DNA of 64,000 nucleotides from Pontiella sulfatireligans (GTDB taxonomy: Bacteria > Verrucomicrobiota > Kiritimatiellia > Kiritimatiellales > Pontiellaceae): the NCBI RefSeq assembly GCF_900890705.1, contig NZ_CAAHFH010000001.1, positions 2,728,001-2,792,000 on the forward strand. Reading direction: 5' to 3'. How positions within the stretch are numbered: position 1 is the stretch's first letter; each line of letters opens with the position of its first letter. The notes beneath the pieces are model-generated. The model was not told where the DNA came from and did no database searches. It saw only the letters and a list, made by a program, of their open reading frames with translations. Made by a program: the position numbers and the translations under genes. Of the stretch, positions 60,201 through 64,000 are shown in pieces.

Positions 60201-60317
60201 CAAGCGCGGGAAGGTCGTGTGGCAAGAAGCATCGACCCAGCCGTGCTCCAGCGCGGCTTCCTGCTGGAACCGGCGCAACGCCAGCTCGGTCGGAAAAACA
60301 ATTAATTCCTTACTCAT
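57240..60317 (-). CDS. AddB-like helicase/PD-(D/E)XK nuclease subunit
   Basis: The 1025-residue cytoplasmic protein matches the AddB/RexB layout: an N-terminal UvrD-like region without a Walker A lysine motif, a middle with HDAVGLDFDVVLFAGLNEGEFPG (helicase motif IV-like), and a C-terminal nuclease domain. HSILHEIY, GVIDRIDLIF (D879) and VRVLDYKGA (D898, K900) form the PD-(D/E)XK site. In AddAB it would cut one strand during double-strand break repair. AddB usually has four cysteines for a 4Fe-4S cluster around the nuclease. Here only C719 (AHCRYIFLL) and C1014 (SICRTEA) are near those positions, so the cluster is probably lost. No addA is adjacent. A decayed C-terminus copy lies downstream. 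Confidence 0.82.
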   Translation of the reverse strand: MSKELIVFPTELALRRFQQEAALEHGWVDASCHTTFPRLRQQCLSYAHIKGSRMDAAQELLMRRQVVEVARGHFGGKGALGELSRNALADVLDQLVAELASLPEESARIVEWLLDEQRNHKLKQLGTLFSVWRAVIKQEGLADALDVNLALLRLLKGARGKWPPQLRNCKQLVFRSVRWFNPLEESCVAALNQKLKVRVESALPCAHAEAAADRLGLQIRSEIMAEPWSMWAEDLGDALAVDSPDVLQLADVARINFSRSAGAYGEIEDLARRICWNIQTRDVPPNRIALVVPNIGTVQDIIPHVFSRFQIPYYFRRGRPVLSSPCVKAFMAWLAFPLRPDRNTLIDLVRNPAIQFEGRDGTVDHLLRSPPRVDLGRLSFFQGLEKCSGLRAAEILKERIVEPEDHFNQEALKAVSGALEAFGGQSMPLRDLVDLLEELLQDATIRPRDSHEQGVWILNPHDAVGLDFDVVLFAGLNEGEFPGIAQQDALLNDNERHFLRLHLEEQGRRLPKMALAKADVLFMQQSVLFLTALGMAREQLVFSYQSVDQEGNEKGEGEYYRKLWNLAGWCTQENILLSPYDQWRIEQLESGNVFSNHFAAQQGADAEDRIPMPGESFLPIIPFPLCRAKDEALQSAVSGGATSSSSADSGDAIPPSALKHVVEMLQIEAEREAFMETPVADRVPSKYCGHINALKDKVADWFARKEELSPTALEALAHCRYIFLLERMFGLRDPREADDTPDPMERGGLIHSILHEIYSAITLGTSGVDAPCAWAVKTTAGWKKRTEDGVDAVPLAVLVPEHVDFARATTERRLAEARLGHPGVWDAERKKILEMVLNFVRLDVETCADQNRFPALFELKFGGDSAVDLGEVKLHGVIDRIDLIFADTGDLKTVRVLDYKGASRSRSKKDDYIDEIRRNLDCQLPVYAFAAQQHFFGECNADGANAMTEAGYLFYERDYSKVGKIAEKSLISLDEDGLVDAFLATLLSNIQRLEAGDFAVDPLIASYSDWQSICRTEAVDRDELD

Positions 60318-60343
60318 CTACCCGCTCCCGACAGAAAGGGTTA

Positions 60344-60415
60344 GCCACAAAAAGGCACAAAAAGCACGAAGACCGGAACCGTTTTGTCTTTGCGCCTCTT
60401 GTGCCTTTTTGCGGC
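60344..60415. repeat. MITE-like inverted repeat (CCACAAAAAGGCACAA type)
   Basis: GCCACAAAAAGGCACAA (60344-60360) and TTGTGCCTTTTTGCGGC (60399-60415) are inverted with one mismatch, between the AddB-like and aminotransferase genes. The element may also act as a terminator for either strand. Confidence 0.75.
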
Positions 60416-60436
60416 CATTCATAAGCACAGATAGTG

Positions 60437-61612
60437 TTAAAGTTTTTCGATGAAGCGGGCGATGCGGACCATGGCCTCTTTGATGTCGTCGAAGGCGGTG
60501 GCATAGGAGCAACGGATAAAGCCTTCCCCGCAGGCACCGAAGGCGGTGCCGGGCACGCAGGCGACGTTTTGCTCGTCGAGCAGCTTGAGGGCGAACTCCT
60601 GAGAAGTCATGCCGTATTTGCTGATGTCGGCAAAGGCGTAGAACGCGCCATCGGGACGGATGCAGGGAATGCCCATCTCCTCAAAGGAGGCATGGATATA
60701 GTTGCGGCGTTTTTTGTATTCGGCCTTCATGTAGACAATGTCCTTCTCCGCGTGCTTGAGCGCTTCGATAGAGGCTTCCTGGCTAAGGATCGGTGCGCAG
60801 AGCATGGTGTATTGATGAATCTTCATCATGGCTTCGGTGAGCTCGGGCGGCGCGCAGGTGAAGCCCATGCGGAATCCGGTCATGGCCCAGGCCTTGGAAA
60901 AGCCGTGGAGATAGATGGTGCGTTCGCGCATGCCGGGAACGGAGATGATGCTGTAGTGCTCGCGGTCGTAGGTGAGCTCGTCGTAGATTTCGTCGGTCAG
61001 CACAATCAGGTCGTGCTCAATGGCGAAGGCGGCGATTTCTTCGACATCCTTTTTCGACAATGCGGCGCCGGTCGGATTATTGGGATAGTTGAGCAGCAGC
61101 ACTTTGCTTTTCGGAGAAACATGTTCTTCGAGTTCGGCACGCGTCAGGCGGAAGCCGTTCTCCTTTTTGGTCTGAATGGCGACGGGCACGCCGTGGGCAA
61201 ACTGAATCAGCGGATTGTAGGAAACATAGCTGGGCTCGTGATAGAGCACTTCGTCGCCGGGTTCAATGAGCGCGCGGATGGCCAGGTCGAGCCCTTCGCT
61301 TACACCGACGGTGACGAGCACTTCGTTTTCTGGACGGTAGCCGATGCCGGTTTTATTTTCCACATATTTGGAAATGCCGCGCCGAAGCGAAAGCAGGCCC
61401 AAGTTGGAGGTGTAGCTGGTGGCGCCACGCTCAAGCGCACGCGCGGCGGCCTCGCGGATATGCCAAGGCGTGACAAAGTCGGGCTCGCCAATACCGAGGG
61501 AGATTACATCCTCGCGCGAACTGACGATCTCGAAAAAGTCGCGGATGCCGGAACGGGGAATATCGCGAACGGTTTTGGCAATCTTGCTAAGGAGAGACTT
61601 TGAGTCGTTCAT
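60437..61612 (-). CDS. Class I/II PLP-dependent aminotransferase
   Basis: The 391-residue enzyme is of the aspartate-aminotransferase fold (subgroup Igamma, MalY/AlaT-like). VISLGIGEPDFVTPWHI is the N-terminal substrate region and NYPNNPTGAALSKKDVEEI precedes the PLP-contact DEIYDELTY. The PLP Lys is in HGFSKAWAMTGFRMGF, and the Arg for carboxylate binding is in FIRCSYATAFDDI. The amino-acid substrate is not defined by sequence. GGGAGGGTG precedes ATG 61612. The start lies 26 bases inside the end of the Lrp gene, so translation is coupled. The regulator probably controls this enzyme. Confidence 0.92.
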   Translation of the reverse strand: MNDSKSLLSKIAKTVRDIPRSGIRDFFEIVSSREDVISLGIGEPDFVTPWHIREAAARALERGATSYTSNLGLLSLRRGISKYVENKTGIGYRPENEVLVTVGVSEGLDLAIRALIEPGDEVLYHEPSYVSYNPLIQFAHGVPVAIQTKKENGFRLTRAELEEHVSPKSKVLLLNYPNNPTGAALSKKDVEEIAAFAIEHDLIVLTDEIYDELTYDREHYSIISVPGMRERTIYLHGFSKAWAMTGFRMGFTCAPPELTEAMMKIHQYTMLCAPILSQEASIEALKHAEKDIVYMKAEYKKRRNYIHASFEEMGIPCIRPDGAFYAFADISKYGMTSQEFALKLLDEQNVACVPGTAFGACGEGFIRCSYATAFDDIKEAMVRIARFIEKL

Positions 61613-62066
61613 CACCCTCCCCCGTGTGCATGATTATGCCGTTTTGCTTGTAGGCCTTCATCATGAAGTGCGTGGCGGTCGAGATGACCCCCGGCATAAT
61701 GGCGAGTGTTTCGCTGACGAACCTGAAGGCCTCTTGCATAGTGCGTCCCTTGATGAAGACCAGCAGATCGAACCCGCCGGACATGAGGAAAACCGACTCT
61801 ACTTCCGGGAAGCGGCTGATGCGGTCGGCAATACGGTCGAAGCCGCCTTCGCTTTCGGGCGTGATCTTGACTTCGATGACGGTGGTAAAGAGCGAGGAGT
61901 CGAGCTTTTCTTCGTTGACGACGGCCTGATAGGCACGGATGACCCCGTCCCTTTCGTAGGCGGCGATCTGTTTTTTCACCTCATCGACGGTGATGCCGAG
62001 AATCTTGGCTAGGTTTTCGGGCGATTCGAACGCGTTTTGCTTAAGCAGGTTGAGCAGTTCATTCAT
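61587..62066 (-). CDS. Lrp/AsnC-family transcription regulator
   Basis: This 159-residue DNA-binding protein has an N-terminal winged helix (MNELLNLLKQNAFESPENLAKILGITVDEVKKQIAAYERDGVIRAY) and a C-terminal RAM (ligand-binding, oligomerising) domain with GGFDLLVFIKGRTMQEAFRFVSE. The 159-residue length matches AsnC/Lrp proteins. Such regulators sense amino acids. Location directly upstream of, and overlapping, an aminotransferase suggests it regulates amino-acid interconversion by this operon. A GGGG site precedes ATG 62066. Confidence 0.92.
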   Translation of the reverse strand: MNELLNLLKQNAFESPENLAKILGITVDEVKKQIAAYERDGVIRAYQAVVNEEKLDSSLFTTVIEVKITPESEGGFDRIADRISRFPEVESVFLMSGGFDLLVFIKGRTMQEAFRFVSETLAIMPGVISTATHFMMKAYKQNGIIMHTGEGDERLKVSP

Positions 62067-62133
62067 GACGACCCCTTCATGTTTAGAATTAAAAAAATCG
62101 GGAGAGCTTAACGGTTTGCGGCCTTGCGACCAA

Positions 62134-62164
62134 ACAAAAAAAACGCCCCGGAAAGCGGGGCGTT
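62134..62164 (-). terminator. Rho-independent terminator of the TorF-type porin gene
   Basis: AACGCCCCG-GAAAG-CGGGGCGTT (62142-62164) is a 9-bp GC-rich stem. On the minus strand it is followed by a run of T (complement of CAAACAAAAAA). Confidence 0.92.
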
Positions 62165-62186
62165 GGCTTTCGCTTTTGAGCTTCGA

Positions 62187-62996
62187 TTAGAAGCTGTAAG
62201 CCAGGTTGACGCCGCCCCAGACCTTGTCTTTGGCTTCGTAGTTGTCGTTCGCCGCATCACGAACGGAACCGCCTTCGAGCATGGTGTAGGTCAGGTTGAC
62301 CGATGCTGTCAGGTTTTCCGCGAGTTCGTAGCTGGCATTGCAGTAGAAGTTATAGTCGTTAATGCCCTTGTCTGCACCCTTGCCGTCTTCATTGGTCCAG
62401 TAGTAGCTGTTGTAAGAGCTGTCGCCGTAACCCATAGAGAAACCAGCTTCAACAGCAAAGTAGTCGCTGATCTGGAAAGGAGCAACGATATCAAACAGGG
62501 CATAAATGCCGTCTGCTTCATCGATGTCGCCAAAGATGGTGAACGACGGAACGACGTAGTCTTTCCAGCTCAGAATCGTTGCCGTCCCAAACAGCTCAGT
62601 CGTGCTGTCGCCATCGGAGTTCGGGAAGTTGTAGTTGATCAAGCCAATGTCGAACGCCATTTCGTTGATGTCGATCGGCAGGGTGTAGGCCAGCGAGAAG
62701 TCGATTTCAGAAAAATCGCCGTTGTTGTCGGTATTGTTGTGCCCGATGTCGTAGTTGCCCCAGATGTTCAGGCTGACGCCATGATCCGAAACCGAAATCT
62801 GCGGTTGGATAACCATATCGTTGTTGTATACCTGTCCACGCCAAACATAGGAGGACATCACTGCCACTTCTGCCGTCACGTGTGTTTCCACGGGTTCCAC
62901 CACGACCGACTGGTCAATGATAACCACATCATCCTGAGCACCTGCAAATCCAGCGGCGAAAACCGCTGCCAAACCAATAGTCATCATCTTCTTCAT
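62187..62996 (-). CDS. TorF-family putative porin
   Basis: The 269-residue protein has a signal peptide (MKKMMTIGLAAVFAAGFAGAQ) and a barrel of alternating strands typical of the TorF (Gcw_chp) family: VAVMSSYVWRGQVYNNDMVIQPQISVSDHGVSLNIWGNYD, then YTLPIDINEMAFDIGLINY, and repeated aromatic strands to the C-terminal VNLAYSF. Such proteins sit in the outer membrane and probably admit small solutes. The start codon ATG 62996 follows GAGGA. A longer frame to 63050 has no hydrophobic signal. It is a monocistronic gene with a strong terminator. Confidence 0.88.
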   Translation of the reverse strand: MKKMMTIGLAAVFAAGFAGAQDDVVIIDQSVVVEPVETHVTAEVAVMSSYVWRGQVYNNDMVIQPQISVSDHGVSLNIWGNYDIGHNNTDNNGDFSEIDFSLAYTLPIDINEMAFDIGLINYNFPNSDGDSTTELFGTATILSWKDYVVPSFTIFGDIDEADGIYALFDIVAPFQISDYFAVEAGFSMGYGDSSYNSYYWTNEDGKGADKGINDYNFYCNASYELAENLTASVNLTYTMLEGGSVRDAANDNYEAKDKVWGGVNLAYSF

Positions 62997-63244
62997 CCGA
63001 GCATTCCTCACTGTTATCGGTGTTTCACAACAAACCAGCACCACGCTCATCGCAGCACCGGATTAAAACATGCGCTAAAGATTGCACTTGGCCCTATGGG
63101 TTGCAACCCCTTTTTCCGGCAATGTTTCCTTTGGTTCATGACCCAGCACAAACGGGCAGCCCTTAACCGGATGGCTCAGCGGCCACTGCATGTTTCCGGC
63201 CGAATTGGCTTTTCAAAACCGCGCGATAGCCCAATAAAAGCGCC

Positions 63245-64000
63245 GTGAAAAATGACCAATCCAAGTGGACGGTCGAGCAATCGGCCGATATGTACGGAAT
63301 CAACAACTGGGGCGCAGGCTATTTCAGCGTATCGGATTCCGGCGAGGTGATCGTGCATCCGCACGCAAACGGAACGGGCGTGAGCCTGCGCAAGATCGTC
63401 GACGGCCTGATTGACCGCGGGCTGAACATGCCCGTGCTGCTCCGCTTTTCCGACATTCTCGACTCGCGCATCAAACAGTTGCACGAAAGCTTCGCGCAGG
63501 CCATCGCGCAGTTTGAATACAAGGGCCACTACCGGGGCGTCTACCCGATCAAGGTCAACCAGCAGCAGCAAGTGCTCGAAGAGATCGCCGAGTTCGGCGC
63601 TCGCTACCGCCATGGCTTCGAAGCCGGCAGCAAGGCCGAGCTGATCGCCGCCGTCTCCTTCATGAAAAACTCCGAGGCCTACCTCGTCTGCAACGGATAC
63701 AAGGATGCCGAATTTGTCGACTTGGGTCTGCTGGCCCGCAAAATGGGCATCCAAAGCGTGTTCGTGGTCGAGAGCCCGTCCGAGCTGGAGCTGATCATCG
63801 AGCGCTCAAAAGCGCTGGAAATTGAGCCCATCATTGGCGTGCGCCTCAAACTATCCACCCAGGCGTCCGGACACTGGAACCATTCCGGCGGTGAGCGCAG
63901 CGTATTCGGTCTGAACCCCTCGCAGGTCTGCGATTTGGTCGACCGGCTGCGGGAAGCGGAAATGCTCGACTGCCTTCAACTGCTGCACTACCACGTCGGC
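63245..64000 (+). CDS. speA: Biosynthetic arginine decarboxylase (N-terminal part)
   Basis: 252 codons are seen before the window ends. The protein starts with WTVEQSADMYGINNWGAGYFSV, the family N-terminus. It continues as a PLP-binding alanine-racemase-type barrel with PVLLRFSDIL, YKGHYRGVYPIKVNQQQQVLEEI (PLP lysine region), GFEAGSKAELI and GVRLKLSTQASGHWNHSGGERSVFGL. SpeA converts arginine to agmatine, the first step of polyamine synthesis. Translation probably begins at GTG 63245. No ATG in frame fits and no strong ribosome binding site is visible. The missing part lies to the right. It is divergent from the TorF porin gene. Confidence 0.92.
   Translation, partial: MKNDQSKWTVEQSADMYGINNWGAGYFSVSDSGEVIVHPHANGTGVSLRKIVDGLIDRGLNMPVLLRFSDILDSRIKQLHESFAQAIAQFEYKGHYRGVYPIKVNQQQQVLEEIAEFGARYRHGFEAGSKAELIAAVSFMKNSEAYLVCNGYKDAEFVDLGLLARKMGIQSVFVVESPSELELIIERSKALEIEPIIGVRLKLSTQASGHWNHSGGERSVFGLNPSQVCDLVDRLREAEMLDCLQLLHYHVG

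Overview
The window reads as a chromosomal segment from a Gram-negative, polysaccharide-using bacterium of the PVC group. The best guess is Kiritimatiellota (Pontiella-like). The grounds are a PEP-CTERM protein, a T5SS/PEP-CTERM-repeat autotransporter, a DUF1080 protein, a eukaryote-type (GH13_8) glycogen branching enzyme, and many short palindromic elements between genes. The assignment is an inference from gene content, not a database match. Gene density is high, the core genes look GC-rich, and most genes stand alone or in runs of two or three.

Layout. 1-9.7 kb: the 5' end of a TamA/BamA-like gene, thymidine phosphorylase, a scar where a truncated GNAT gene is fused to a truncated LD-carboxypeptidase, a VapBC-type toxin-antitoxin pair, an M20 peptidase, a SulP transporter, a nucleoside-salvage cluster (purine nucleoside phosphorylase, cytidine deaminase, SixA), a small basic protein and shikimate kinase. 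9.7-18.2 kb: a genomic island with a tyrosine-recombinase-like integrase at its right end, a repeat-rich non-coding left end, an unrecognised protein, and a compact AT-rich three-gene operon (TPR protein with HExxH, MazG-like pyrophosphohydrolase, PD-(D/E)XK plus DUF2075 helicase). That operon is my leading candidate for an undescribed, probably defensive, system. 18.4-27.3 kb: a membrane TPR protein, glycogen synthase and branching enzyme, a lactonase-family lipoprotein, dihydrolipoyl dehydrogenase and a DUF481 outer-membrane protein.

27.6-41.3 kb: a PEP-CTERM protein downstream of a 1306-residue secreted protein (calcium-binding repeats, beta-helix, trypsin-like domain), a 48-residue membrane microprotein, an FKBP isomerase, a BaiN-type flavoprotein, then DUF4136 lipoprotein-MtfA-signal peptidase I in overlapping order, an SDR/DUF2867 protein, a ferritin-like protein, an EamA transporter, DUF1080 and a small membrane protein. 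41.3-47.6 kb: the three-subunit proton-translocating transhydrogenase, two decayed copies of the glutamate synthase small-subunit tail flanking an exostosin-type glycosyltransferase, and a GltS glutamate symporter. The pairing of NADPH production and glutamate metabolism may be functional. 47.7-64 kb: a 1840-residue autotransporter, a W-P-repeat lipoprotein, an RNA-type metallo-beta-lactamase, an AddB-like nuclease with a decayed extra C-terminus beside it, an aminotransferase coupled to an Lrp regulator, a TorF-type porin and the start of arginine decarboxylase.

Intergenic regions carry several families of inverted repeats (REP- or MITE-like) and a recurring palindrome TTCCAATCATTGGAA placed 15-26 bases before start codons. 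I saw no tRNA, rRNA or CRISPR array.
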